Below are positions 1 through 8,216 of a stretch of 43,505 nt of DNA, in pieces. The notes beneath the pieces were generated by a model that was not told the DNA's origin, did no database searches, and was given only the letters and a program-made list of their open reading frames with translations. How positions within the stretch are numbered: the stretch's first letter is position 1; every line of letters starts with the position of its first letter. Source of the stretch: Bacteroidota bacterium (GTDB taxonomy: Bacteria > Bacteroidota > Bacteroidia > JACPRZ01); contig JACPRZ010000015.1 in NCBI GenBank assembly GCA_016193485.1, positions 69,554-113,058 on the forward strand, read 5' to 3'. The position numbers and the translations under genes were made by a program.

Positions 1-186
1 ATTCTTTCTGCAAAAAGAGGTACCGATGGTTTCGGGTATGATCCGGTTTTTCTGCCTGCCGGCTTTTCAAAAACCCTTGCTGAAATGACTCTTGAAGAAA
101 AAAACCTTATCAGCCACCGCGCCCTCGCCATCCAAAAAATGAAAACATTTCTGAATTCTGAGTTTCCAAATATCACGGGTTCCTGA
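1..186 (+). CDS. rdgB: XTP/dITP diphosphatase (RdgB/HAM1 family), 3' end only
   Basis: The window opens inside this gene; 61 codons and a TGA stop are visible. The tail begins with [11 protein letters not shown], the signature of HAM1/RdgB pyrophosphatases. It continues with the family pattern K-T-x-A-E-M-x-x-E-E-K-N and SHRALA, which contribute to purine base and phosphate binding. Family members hydrolyse non-canonical ITP, dITP and XTP to monophosphates, keeping deaminated purines out of DNA and RNA, and act in the cytoplasm. The C-terminus ends soon after the SHRA helix, as expected, so the gene looks intact at this end. pyc follows in the same direction after 161 bases. The start and the upstream context lie outside the window. 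Confidence 0.9.
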   Translation: MLSAKRGTDGFGYDPVFLPAGFSKTLAEMTLEEKNLISHRALAIQKMKTFLNSEFPNITGS

Positions 187-347
187 TTTTCCCCAATCTT
201 CCATTCTTCCATTCTCACTTCCTTTTTAAAGAATATGTTAACAACTTTCCTCCGTTTGTTGAAAACTCCCCCGTCCTCCTCTTCCTGATTTTCAGAAATT
301 TGCCCCGGCTAATGATGACCAGAATCAGGAAAAATTGAAATTTATCT

Positions 348-3300
348 ATGAAAGTCCGGAAAATTCTCGTTGCCAACCGTGGTGAAATAGCCATCCGTAT
401 CCTTCGGGCATGTTTTGAGATTGATGTTAAATCAGTGGCGATTTATTCCTATGAAGACCGTTATTCCCAGCACCGTTTTAAGGCAGATGAATCATACCAG
501 GTTGGCAAAGAGGGAGATGCCCTGAAACCATATCTGAATATTGATGAAATCATCCACCTTGCAAAAGAAAAGGGAGTGGACGCAATACATCCGGGTTACG
601 GATTTCTTTCGGAAAATGCCGGATTCGCACGTAAATGCCATGATAACGGGATAATATTCATCGGGCCATCACCCGAAGTCATGGATCAACTCGGGCATAA
701 AGTATCAGCAAAAAAAATTGCAATGCAATGTGGCGTACCCGTCATCGAAAGCAATGAAAAACCCCTGAAGGACCATCATATTGCACTTGCCGAAGCAAAA
801 AGGATCGGGTACCCTGTTATGATTAAAGCGGTTGCCGGAGGGGGTGGAAGGGGCATGCGTATCATCCGGACCGCAGATGATCTGGAAAACTCGTTTTATG
901 AAGCCCAGCGGGAGGCGGAAAAAGCGTTCGGTGATGATACCCTGTTCATTGAAAAATATATTGACGATCCCAAGCACCTCGAAGTTCAGATTGTAGCCGA
1001 TAATCACGGAAACCTGGTTCATCTCTTTGAACGGGACTGCTCGGTTCAGCGCAGGTTTCAGAAAATTGTGGAAATCGCCCCTTCGTACGGAATTCCGGAG
1101 GATATCCGGGAACAAATATTCGGATATGCGTTGGCTATTACCCGCGCTGTGAACTATAATAATGTGGGAACCGTGGAGTTTCTCTATTCTCCCTCCCTTA
1201 TGGGGGGGAATGGGGGGGGGCTTTTTTTCATAGAAGTTAATCCCAGGATACAGGTAGAGCATACCGTAACCGAGATGATCACGGGTATTGATCTCATCAA
1301 AACCCAGATATTTATTTCCGGTGGGTACTCCCTTTCCGACAGGCAGATTAAGATTCCTTCCCAGGATGCTATCAGTCAAACCGGTTATGCGATTCAATGC
1401 CGGATAACTACCGAAGACCCCGAAAATGATTTTAAGCCCGATTACGGAACGGTGATTACCTACCGAAGCCCGGGCGGTTTCGGGATACGGCTTGACACTG
1501 GCAGCGCATACCAGGGTTCTAAAATATCCCCCTTCTTCGATTCTTTGCTCGTCAAAGTATCGGCACATTCGCGTACACTGGATGGCGCCTCCCGCAAAAT
1601 GAACCGTGCCCTGCAGGAGTACCGCATCAGGGGCGTTAAAACCAATATCCAGTTCCTGGAAAATATTATCAACCACGAGATTTTCAGGGAAGGCGGGGCT
1701 ACGGTCAATTTTATTAAGGACCATAATGAACTCTACCAGATTACACATCGTCAGGACCGTGCCACAAAAGTAGTCCGGTTTCTTGCCGAAACCATAGTGA
1801 ACGGGAATCCGGATGTGAAATTCGTTGATAAAACCAGGAAGTTCCCTATTCCCGCAGTGCCCGATTACGACCACTATGCGCCTTATCCGGCCGGGACGAA
1901 AAACCTTCTTGATGAAATGGGTGCCGATGAATTCTGCCGGTGGCTACTGCGTGAAAAGAAAATTCATTACACCGACACCACTTTCCGAGATGCCCACCAG
2001 TCGCTGCTCGCCACGCGGATGCGTACGTATGATATGGTTAAAGTTGCGGAAAGTTTTGCCAAAAACCACCCGGAGGTCTTCAGCATGGAAGTGTGGGGGG
2101 GGGCTACTTTTGATGTCTGTCTGCGGTTCCTGCATGAAAACCCGTGGAGACGCCTTGACGAAATACGCAGGGCGGTTCCCAATATCTGCCTCCAGATGCT
2201 CCTGCGCGGTTCCAACGCGGTCGGTTATACCGCTTACCCTGATAACCTGATTGAGGCATTTGTAGAGAAATCATGGGAAAAAGGAATTGATATTTTCAGG
2301 GTTTTCGATTCGCTCAACTGGTTGAAAGCCCTTGCTCCCTGCGTAAAATATATCCGTAAAAGAACCCGCGGAATTGCGGAAGCAGCAATGTGTTATACCG
2401 GAGATATTCTGGATAAAAAACGCACTAAATATAATCTCCGTTATTATCTTCATCTTGCAAAGGAAATGGAGAACGCGGGAGCGCACATTCTCGCCATCAA
2501 GGATATGGCCGGATTGCTGAAACCGATGGCTGCTTTTGAACTTATTTCTGAACTTAAGCAAAAAGTTAAAATTCCCATTCATTTGCATACTCACGATACC
2601 TCATCCCTGCAGGCGGCAACTTACCTGAAAGCAATTGAGGCGGGAGTGGATGTAGTTGATGTCGCTTTGGGCGGAATGTCGGGACTCACTTCGCAGCCCA
2701 ATTTCAACTCTGTTGCTGAAATGATGAGATTTCACAAAAGGGAAAACCCGGTTGATATAGATAAACTGAACCGGTATTCAAATTATTGGGAATCAGTGCG
2801 GGAATATTATTACCCGTTTGAATCAGGTCTGAAAGCGGGAACGGCAGAGATCTTTATTCATGAGATTCCCGGTGGTCAATATTCAAACCTGCGCCCGCAG
2901 GCAAGAGCGCTGGGGCTTGAAGATAAATTTGAGCAGATCAAAAAAACGTATCGCGAGGTAAATATTCTGTTCGGAGATGTAATTAAAGTTACACCCAGTT
3001 CCAAAGTGGTTGGCGACATGGCGCTTTTCATGGTAACCAATAATCTGACTGCACAGGATGTGTTGGACAGAGCGGCAACCCTCTCATTTCCCGAATCGGT
3101 TCAGTCCTATTTCCGTGGCGACCTCGGTCAACCTTACCGCGGCTTTCCAAAAGAATTGCAGAGGGCGGTGCTGAAAGGGCAGAAACCCCTTATCAACCGC
3201 CCGAATGTGCATTTGGAACCGGTGGACTTTGAAAAAGAATTTGAAGAGTTCCTTAAAAAATTCCAGAAAGGATTTCCCCGTGAACTGGAATTTACCGATT

Positions 3301-3818
3301 TTCTTTCATATAAACTTTATCCCAAGGTCTTTACCGATGCCTGGCAGAAATTCCGGGATTACGGTGACATTTCAAAAATTCCCACCAAAAACTTTTTTTT
3401 CGGGATGGAATTGGGCGAAGAAACCATAATTGAGATTGCCGAAGGAAAAACCATCATTGTACAACTGCTTTCCATAGGACATCCGGACAAGGAGGGCTGC
3501 CGGATTGTCTTTTTTAAAGTTAACGGACAGACCCGCAACCTCGAAATCTATGACAAGGGATTAAAAATTGAGAAAACCGGAAACCCTAAAACCGAAGCCG
3601 ACAATCCCAAACAGATTGGCGCCCCCCTGCAGGGACTGCTTTCAAAGATATTCGTAAAAAAAGGACAGATGGTCAGGCGCAATGAACCGCTTTTTGTCAT
3701 TGAGGCAATGAAAATGGAGACGACCATCACCGCATCCAAAGAAGGTGAAATAAAAACCATCGCCCTTAAAGAGGGAACACTCGTGAAACCGGATGACCTG
3801 ATTATTTGTTTTAATTGA
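348..3818 (+). CDS. pyc: Pyruvate carboxylase, full length
   Basis: ATP- and biotin-dependent carboxylation of pyruvate to oxaloacetate, the anaplerotic feed to the TCA cycle; cytoplasmic. At 1156 residues it has the normal length of single-chain pyruvate carboxylases. The order is biotin carboxylase (about 1-455, starting KILVANRGEIAIRI, with a glycine-rich ATP loop AVAGGGGRGMR), carboxyltransferase (about 540-815, starting with the DTTFRDAHQS motif and its metal-binding residues, later HLHTHDT), the PC-specific linker, and a biotinyl domain with EAMKMET, the biotin-accepting lysine being K1122. The ATG at 348 directly precedes the conserved N-terminus. Oddities: residues 281-292 of the biotin carboxylase domain carry an extra Ser/Pro/Gly-rich loop encoded by a G-rich repeat, and the conserved VWGGATF segment is written with a run of nine G. 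A diverged copy of the last codons lies 1.6 kb downstream, beyond the AbiE genes. Confidence 0.97.
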   Translation: MKVRKILVANRGEIAIRILRACFEIDVKSVAIYSYEDRYSQHRFKADESYQVGKEGDALKPYLNIDEIIHLAKEKGVDAIHPGYGFLSENAGFARKCHDNGIIFIGPSPEVMDQLGHKVSAKKIAMQCGVPVIESNEKPLKDHHIALAEAKRIGYPVMIKAVAGGGGRGMRIIRTADDLENSFYEAQREAEKAFGDDTLFIEKYIDDPKHLEVQIVADNHGNLVHLFERDCSVQRRFQKIVEIAPSYGIPEDIREQIFGYALAITRAVNYNNVGTVEFLYSPSLMGGNGGGLFFIEVNPRIQVEHTVTEMITGIDLIKTQIFISGGYSLSDRQIKIPSQDAISQTGYAIQCRITTEDPENDFKPDYGTVITYRSPGGFGIRLDTGSAYQGSKISPFFDSLLVKVSAHSRTLDGASRKMNRALQEYRIRGVKTNIQFLENIINHEIFREGGATVNFIKDHNELYQITHRQDRATKVVRFLAETIVNGNPDVKFVDKTRKFPIPAVPDYDHYAPYPAGTKNLLDEMGADEFCRWLLREKKIHYTDTTFRDAHQSLLATRMRTYDMVKVAESFAKNHPEVFSMEVWGGATFDVCLRFLHENPWRRLDEIRRAVPNICLQMLLRGSNAVGYTAYPDNLIEAFVEKSWEKGIDIFRVFDSLNWLKALAPCVKYIRKRTRGIAEAAMCYTGDILDKKRTKYNLRYYLHLAKEMENAGAHILAIKDMAGLLKPMAAFELISELKQKVKIPIHLHTHDTSSLQAATYLKAIEAGVDVVDVALGGMSGLTSQPNFNSVAEMMRFHKRENPVDIDKLNRYSNYWESVREYYYPFESGLKAGTAEIFIHEIPGGQYSNLRPQARALGLEDKFEQIKKTYREVNILFGDVIKVTPSSKVVGDMALFMVTNNLTAQDVLDRAATLSFPESVQSYFRGDLGQPYRGFPKELQRAVLKGQKPLINRPNVHLEPVDFEKEFEEFLKKFQKGFPRELEFTDFLSYKLYPKVFTDAWQKFRDYGDISKIPTKNFFFGMELGEETIIEIAEGKTIIVQLLSIGHPDKEGCRIVFFKVNGQTRNLEIYDKGLKIEKTGNPKTEADNPKQIGAPLQGLLSKIFVKKGQMVRRNEPLFVIEAMKMETTITASKEGEIKTIALKEGTLVKPDDLIICFN
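1187..1220 (+). repeat. C/G-rich palindromic repeat inserted in frame in pyc
   Basis: A block of CCCTCCC, four A/T-rich bases, seven G, AAT, then nine G sits inside the biotin carboxylase coding sequence. It encodes roughly SPSLMGGNGGG (residues 281-291) just before the conserved FIEVNPRIQVEHTVTE strand. In other pyruvate carboxylases this position is a short beta-hairpin turn; here I estimate about six extra residues. The C block can pair with either G block. A block of similar architecture lies on the coding strand of the last gene of the window (41588-41617), which suggests a dispersed repeat family. The insertion keeps the frame and the residues flanking it are intact, so the enzyme is probably active. 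Confidence 0.6.
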
Positions 3819-3884
3819 TGGTATTACCATAATACAAGCAAGCCCCCGATATGCTAAAGATACTGGGCAGGCCGAACCAAATGT

Positions 3885-4742
3885 TCAATTGGCAATGTTG
3901 AAATCCGGGAGCATTTTTGCTGAATCAATCTGGATAATGTAATCCTTAAAATATTTTACTTTTTCAATTTCCTGCTTATCGTGCAGGAAAGCCGATACCT
4001 CGGATATTTTTTCTTTCCAATTCACCTTTTCCAGATTATTGAGTATCATTTTTTTTAATTGCTCAGATGAAGATAATTGTACAGGATTTTTCATATTCGC
4101 TAATCTGTTCAATAAAAAATCATTATCCGGTTTTGTAAGGTTCACAAGGTCCATGATATCATAAAAATCCCTGCCTTTAGTTCTTGATATGAGCGCGCAC
4201 AGTTTCATGGAATACAAAACGCTTAAAGGAGCCGCGTTGACCATCCTGACCACTTCAAACTTGTTTATCAGCTTCGCTTCCGGTTTGTACCGGTATTTAC
4301 CTGTATTCTGATATTGAGCATCAATTTTGATAAATAATTTTTTATCAGGATTCCTGTCAATCTTTTGCAGAAATAAGAGACCCGGAAAGTTAATATAGGA
4401 GGTTATCATATCTGACTCGTTTCTTGTTTTTTTTTCTTTGTCAATTTCTGCTACAATACCTTCCTTTGATAATTCTTTACAAATATATTTACACATTTCC
4501 TTGTGATCATCCCGGGTATGTCTGCCGTGAATATCAAAATCCAGATCATCTGAAAAACGTCTGAAATAATGAATAAATCTTAAACATGTCCCGCCAATAA
4601 ATATCAGGTTCTTTCCCCATTGACCATTATAAATGATACTTAGCGTCTTATATTGTAAATATTCCTTTAAGATGGACATCCTGAATTCATCTTTTTGCAA
4701 TGATTCAGGGTAATAATTTACAAGATTTTCAATATTTATCAT
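3885..4742 (-). CDS. AbiEii-type nucleotidyltransferase toxin (type IV TA system)
   Basis: 285 residues. Family hallmarks are visible: the nucleotidyltransferase core FIGGTCLRFIHYFRRFSDDLDF, with G50-G51 and the S64-D65-D66-L67-D68 metal-binding motif, then the AbiEii-specific region with K180 and R191-D192-x-Y194-D195 (KGRDFYD). AbiEii/MenT-like toxins are nucleotidyltransferases; studied members modify tRNA acceptor stems and stop growth, giving phage abortive infection. The AbiEi-like antitoxin gene lies immediately upstream with a 12-base gap, the canonical order. The A+T-rich, lysine-rich composition differs from the flanking metabolic genes, which suggests transfer. It converges on pyc, ending 66 bases past the pyc stop. 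The substrate of this toxin cannot be read from sequence. Confidence 0.88.
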   Translation of the reverse strand: MINIENLVNYYPESLQKDEFRMSILKEYLQYKTLSIIYNGQWGKNLIFIGGTCLRFIHYFRRFSDDLDFDIHGRHTRDDHKEMCKYICKELSKEGIVAEIDKEKKTRNESDMITSYINFPGLLFLQKIDRNPDKKLFIKIDAQYQNTGKYRYKPEAKLINKFEVVRMVNAAPLSVLYSMKLCALISRTKGRDFYDIMDLVNLTKPDNDFLLNRLANMKNPVQLSSSEQLKKMILNNLEKVNWKEKISEVSAFLHDKQEIEKVKYFKDYIIQIDSAKMLPDFNIAN

Positions 4743-4754
4743 AAATGGAGGGGG

Positions 4755-5369
4755 TTAGTCCGAAAATAACAAGTTTATTCTTTTTTCAAGACGCTTGTTG
4801 TTGTATTTTTTCAGGTACTTATTGAGTTTTACTTTAGCAATATCCTTTTTTAAGATAATTTCGTTAAAACGTAATTCTCTTATTTCATCGTGAGAATTGT
4901 AAGATCGTTTCAGATACAAAAAATCCAATATCGCCTTTTCCGGCTCTGCAATCATTATTGCCGTATCCGGACTATCGGAAAATCTATGGAGTGTATATCC
5001 AAAAAACAGGTCTTTGCTTATTGAACAATAAGAAAACCTTCCTTTATTTGTGTCAAATTCATTGGTTTTATTCGTAGAAACGGAAGTTGTGCTCATCACC
5101 CTCTCCGGTAATAGTTCATAAAAAGATAATGCGCTTTCCAAACTGATATATGATGGTGAATATATTAAATTCGCTGTCTGCCATAATGCAAAAGGACGCT
5201 GAAAAAATTCATCAAAGCAATACCATCCGTTGCGTAATTTTATAACATAACCTTTTTTCTGCCAGTTGGTGAGATACTGGCTGTAAAAATCCGGAAAAAT
5301 ATTCTTAATATTATTCATTGAAAAAATTCCTGCCTTTTCAAATATTTTTTTAAAATCAATAAAATTCAT
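4755..5369 (-). CDS. AbiEi-like antitoxin / transcriptional regulator
   Basis: 204 residues, first gene of the AbiE pair. The N-terminal part (about 1-60) looks like the winged-helix domain of AbiEi antitoxins, with the segment W-x-x-K-G-Y-V-I-K-L-R-N-G-W-Y typical of the wing. The rest has the C-terminal AbiEi pattern: YISLESALSFYELLPE, and EPEKAILDFLYL. Family members bind inverted repeats in their own promoter through the N-terminal domain and neutralise the toxin through the C-terminal domain. The ATG start is preceded by a TATATTTG -7 element 18 bases upstream on the minus strand. Base composition matches its partner and not the neighbouring housekeeping genes. Stop and next start are 12 bases apart, so the two genes are almost certainly one transcript. 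Confidence 0.85.
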   Translation of the reverse strand: MNFIDFKKIFEKAGIFSMNNIKNIFPDFYSQYLTNWQKKGYVIKLRNGWYCFDEFFQRPFALWQTANLIYSPSYISLESALSFYELLPERVMSTTSVSTNKTNEFDTNKGRFSYCSISKDLFFGYTLHRFSDSPDTAIMIAEPEKAILDFLYLKRSYNSHDEIRELRFNEIILKKDIAKVKLNKYLKKYNNKRLEKRINLLFSD

Positions 5370-5387
5370 AATGTTTCTATTTTTTCA

Positions 5388-5395
5388 CAAATATA
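5388..5395 (-). promoter_or_regulatory. -7 promoter element of the AbiE operon
   Basis: The minus strand reads TATATTTG here, an exact match to the Bacteroidota TAnnTTTG element. Its last base is 18 bases upstream of the antitoxin ATG, giving a short leader. I see no convincing -33 TTTG at the usual 19-21 base spacing, only a weak TTTA at 17. The call rests on the -7 match and its position. Confidence 0.45.
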
Positions 5396-5451
5396 TGAAA
5401 AAACAGAAACGGTAAATTATCGGCTCTGGCGGAACGGAACAGTTACCGGCT

Positions 5452-5526
5452 GAAATAAAAACCACTGCTCTTAAGGAAGGAACACTGGTAAAGCCCGATG
5501 ATTTGGTAATATGTTTTAATTTATGG
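5452..5526 (+). pseudogene. Remnant copy of the 3' end of pyc
   Basis: These 75 bases align without gaps to pyc 3747-3821, which covers the last 23 codons, the stop codon and the next three bases. I count 60 identical positions. Of 23 aligned codons, 10 differ silently and only two change the amino acid (Ile to Thr, Ile to Val); the stop TGA is TTA here. That pattern means the fragment derives from a pyc allele that was functional long after it diverged from the resident gene. Upstream of 5452 the similarity ends abruptly. The fragment lies on the far side of the AbiE genes, so the cassette is bracketed by the live pyc end and this relic. Confidence 0.75.
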
Positions 5527-5658
5527 ATATACTGCCTTTACGCCATACATTACTTTTTACTACTTTTACCATGAAATTTCAACCCCTTTAGCAAACAAAA
5601 TCCAAAACCTGAAAACTAAAATACCAATAACAAAAAACTATTAACAAATAACTGCCTG

Positions 5659-6978
5659 ATGCTCCATCCTCACAGCAAACTCCGCCAGTCATGGGATATT
5701 CTTATTGTTCTTCTCGCATTATTTGCCGCCATAGAAATTCCTTTGCGCCTTTCGCTTGATTTTGAACTACCACGCTGGATATTTTTTATGGAACTCCTTA
5801 TTACTGTAGTTTTTTCCCTTGACATAATCCTTAATTTTTTCACATCATACTACCATGGATACAAATTGATTGCTGACAGGAAGCTCATAGCGCGCCACTA
5901 TCTGCGGGGTTGGTTTTTCTGGGATTTAATTTCAGCGATTCCTTTTCCGCTTCTTTACTCGGCAATGGAGGAACCAATTCTAGCGATTAAAATATTAACG
6001 CTTCTGCGCCTTATCAGGTTGTTCCGCATCATTGGTTTCATGAACAAACTAACCAGGAAAAACCTTGTAAACCCAAGCATCCTGCGCCTCTGCTACCTTG
6101 TCTTCTGGGTTATGATTGCTGCACATATAACAGCATGCGCATGGATTGACCTTGGATCGGGCAATGCAGCGAATACGAATGCCGGCTATGATCCTTCCGA
6201 TAATGTAAGGAATTACATACGCGCCCTTTACTGGACGACAACTACAATGACTACGATAGGGTATGGCGATATTTCTCCGGTTAATAATATACAAACCGTT
6301 TTTACCATGTTCATCCAACTGCTGGGTGCTGGCATGTACGGTTTTCTCATCGGTAATATCGCCAGTTTGCTGGCGAATATTGATATAGCGCGGGCTCAGT
6401 TCCGGGAAAAACTTCAGAAGTTAAATATCTTTATGAATTATCACAACATACCACGGTCGCTGCAGGAAAAGGCAAGAAATTATTACGATTACCTGTGGCA
6501 TAGCCGCAAAGGATTTGATGAGACATCCGTGATCAATGAATTACCTCCACCGCTGAAGGTGGAACTCTCGCTTTTCCTTAACAGGCGGTTGATTGAAAAA
6601 GTGGATTTTTTCAGGGATGCGCGCCAGGATTGCATACGCGATATTGTTCTGAACCTTGAACACGTGGTTTATTCTCCTGGCGACTTTATCATTACGAAGG
6701 GAGAAATCGGCAATGAGATGTTTTTCATCAGCAGGGGCGCTGTTGAGGTGGTCTCTGATGACGGCAAGACCGTTTATGCCACACTTTCGGAAGGAAATTT
6801 TTTCGGGGAGATTGCGCTATTGCTCAGCGTACCGCGTACCGCAAGCATCCGCGCAGTCGGATTTTGCGATCTCTATAAATTGCAAAAATCGGATTTTGAG
6901 AAAGTATTAAATAATTATCCCGATTTCAAAACCCATATTGAGAAACATGCCGAAGAAAGAGCCAAAATGCCAAAGTGA
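5659..6978 (+). CDS. Cyclic-nucleotide-gated potassium channel (6TM + CNBD)
   Basis: 439 residues, inner membrane. An ion-transport domain of six predicted membrane segments (about 15-240) includes an arginine-rich S4-like stretch (about 115-134: R-L-I-R-L-F-R) and the potassium selectivity filter TTIGYGD at 198-204 inside the pore loop. After a C-linker comes a cyclic-nucleotide-binding domain (about 310-425) with the phosphate-binding cassette FFGEIALL...PRTASIRA, whose Glu and Arg contact the ribose phosphate of cAMP or cGMP. The layout resembles bacterial HCN/CNG-like channels such as MloK1 and SthK, though with a more elaborate S1-S4. Whether voltage, nucleotide or both gate it cannot be told. 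It stands alone between the pyc relic and convergent ddl. The ATG at 5659 is the first in-frame start. Confidence 0.88.
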   Translation: MLHPHSKLRQSWDILIVLLALFAAIEIPLRLSLDFELPRWIFFMELLITVVFSLDIILNFFTSYYHGYKLIADRKLIARHYLRGWFFWDLISAIPFPLLYSAMEEPILAIKILTLLRLIRLFRIIGFMNKLTRKNLVNPSILRLCYLVFWVMIAAHITACAWIDLGSGNAANTNAGYDPSDNVRNYIRALYWTTTTMTTIGYGDISPVNNIQTVFTMFIQLLGAGMYGFLIGNIASLLANIDIARAQFREKLQKLNIFMNYHNIPRSLQEKARNYYDYLWHSRKGFDETSVINELPPPLKVELSLFLNRRLIEKVDFFRDARQDCIRDIVLNLEHVVYSPGDFIITKGEIGNEMFFISRGAVEVVSDDGKTVYATLSEGNFFGEIALLLSVPRTASIRAVGFCDLYKLQKSDFEKVLNNYPDFKTHIEKHAEERAKMPK

Positions 6979-7058
6979 CCTCTATTATTTCCCCTATTAT
7001 TTCCCCTATCCCCTTATCTCCCCGTCTCCTTGTCCCCCCTGTCTCCTCATCTCCTTCC
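6979..7058. repeat. C/T-rich low-complexity repeat between channel gene and ddl
   Basis: The plus strand is built from variants of TATTTCCCC and CTCCCCGTCTCC / CTTGTCCCCCC / CTCATCTCC. On the opposite strand this is the AGGGAGATAGGGGG-type repeat scattered through many Bacteroidota intergenic regions (from general experience, not searched here). It reaches into the ddl gene: the final Ddl residues MRGGRR and the TGA stop are written by the repeat. A related A/G-rich block is found at 9272-9329. No hairpin with a T run is present, so I do not call a terminator. Confidence 0.5.
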
Positions 7059-8039
7059 CCCCCTCATCGCTTCTTCAATAATTCCCGTAAAAAATTCCTT
7101 CGGCTCAATTCCTTCCGCTTTTGCCTGTTTTGGAATAATACTCACCTCTGTTAAACCCGGTACCGTGTTGATCTCAAGGAAATATAATTTGCCGTTCCTG
7201 TAAATAAAATCAGCACGTGCGATACCCCTGCAATTAAGTATGTTGAAAATTTTAACGGTAAGATCCCGGCATTTTTTAGTCACCTTTTTTGAAATTCTTG
7301 CCGGGGTTATCTCATCCGCTTTACCTTCTTTGTATTTGGCTTCATAATCAAAAAATTCGTTTTTAGTGACAATTTCAGTTACCGGAAGTGCAGAAGCAGA
7401 ACCTTTACGCATGAAAACACCGCACGTCAGTTCAGTGCCCCGGATAAATTCTTCAACCAGAACTTCCGTATCTTCTTTAAACCCTTTCCGCATAGCCGGA
7501 ACAAGTTTTTTCACTTTTTTTACTTTACTTGCTCCGCAACTTGAGCCGCCATTATTTGGTTTTACGAAACAGGGCAACCCTGTTATTTTGATGATTTCCC
7601 CGGCAGAAATTACATCTCCCTTCTTTACCAGAATTGATTTTGGTGCCGGAATTCCATACTGCGTAACGATATTTTTACAGATGTTTTTATTGAACGTAAC
7701 GGAAAGAGTATTGACTCCGGAAGTAGTATAGGGGATTTTCAGTATATCAAAATATCCCTGCAATTTGCCATCTTCACCCGGAGTGCCGTGGATGGCTACA
7801 AAGACGCAGTCAAATGTGATTTTCTTTCTGTTTATGGCGCAGGAAAAATTGTTTTTATCAACAGGATATTTTTTTCCGTTATGAAACAGTGTCCAAGAAG
7901 AACCTTTGATATGAATGAAAAACGGATTGAAACGGGCTCTGTCAAGATTATTACAGACATTATACCCGCTTTTCAGCGATATTTTATATTCTCCTGAATC
8001 ACCTCCGGCAATAACAGCGATATTTAATTTTTTTGTCAT
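7047..8039 (-). CDS. ddl: D-alanine--D-alanine ligase
   Basis: 330 residues. ATP-grasp enzyme joining two D-alanines for the peptidoglycan stem peptide; cytoplasmic. Seen in sequence: an N-terminal domain with IAVIAGGDSGEYKIS, then ATP-grasp elements CFVKPNNGGSSCGASKV (the Lys and Gly-rich loop binding ATP), VEEFIRGTELTCGV, and the magnesium/D-Ala site ARADFIYRNGKLYFLEINTVPGLTE, with Asp, Glu and Asn ligands. The substrate-loop segment FFDYEAKY matches the Y/F position typical of D-Ala-D-Ala rather than D-Ala-D-Lac ligases. The ATG at 8039 starts immediately before the first beta strand. The last six residues (MRGGRR) come from a C/T-rich repeat that supplies the stop. Upstream lies a MITE, so the promoter region may have been reshaped. 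Confidence 0.95.
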   Translation of the reverse strand: MTKKLNIAVIAGGDSGEYKISLKSGYNVCNNLDRARFNPFFIHIKGSSWTLFHNGKKYPVDKNNFSCAINRKKITFDCVFVAIHGTPGEDGKLQGYFDILKIPYTTSGVNTLSVTFNKNICKNIVTQYGIPAPKSILVKKGDVISAGEIIKITGLPCFVKPNNGGSSCGASKVKKVKKLVPAMRKGFKEDTEVLVEEFIRGTELTCGVFMRKGSASALPVTEIVTKNEFFDYEAKYKEGKADEITPARISKKVTKKCRDLTVKIFNILNCRGIARADFIYRNGKLYFLEINTVPGLTEVSIIPKQAKAEGIEPKEFFTGIIEEAMRGGRR

Positions 8040-8073
8040 TTTTGAAATTTATGCGAAGTAAAGAAATTTTTTA

Positions 8074-8176
8074 AATGGAAGGGGTGTAAACCATTTTGTC
8101 GCACCGCATATTGAGACGAGACATGGTCTCGTCTCTACATACCGCATACGACAATTTGGTTTACACCCAATGGAAG
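8074..8176. mobile_element. 87-bp MITE with 8-bp target-site duplication
   Basis: Element 8082-8168 is bounded by inverted ends of 20 bases: GGGTGTAAACCATTTTGTCG on the left, and on the right the complement of GGGTGTAAACCAAATTGTCG (18 of 20 identical). Directly outside both ends stands the identical octamer AATGGAAG (8074-8081 and 8169-8176), the signature of transposition. The interior holds a perfect 10-bp hairpin (GAGACGAGAC, loop ATG) and two direct copies of ACCGCATA. There is no coding capacity, so it must have been moved by a transposase encoded elsewhere. It lies between the divergent genes ddl and mltG. The eight-base duplication and TGTAAA-containing ends would suit an IS256-like transposase, but that assignment is a guess. 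Confidence 0.8.
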
Positions 8177-8216
8177 TTCCGGTAAAAAAATTTATTCTAT
8201 TTTCGTATTCAGGACA

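Noticed and set aside
187..347. Promoter or riboswitch ahead of pyc
   Set aside because: Only a weak TCCTGATT/AATCAGGA inverted pair; no TAnnTTTG box or known riboswitch pattern.
705..1874. Long open frame on the minus strand across pyc
   Set aside because: It is antisense to a fully conserved enzyme, has no recognisable domain and no promoter; a shadow of the real gene.
5527..5658. Continuation of pyc similarity after the relic
   Set aside because: No similarity to sequence after the pyc stop was seen beyond 5526; the stretch is A/T-rich with nothing recognisable.
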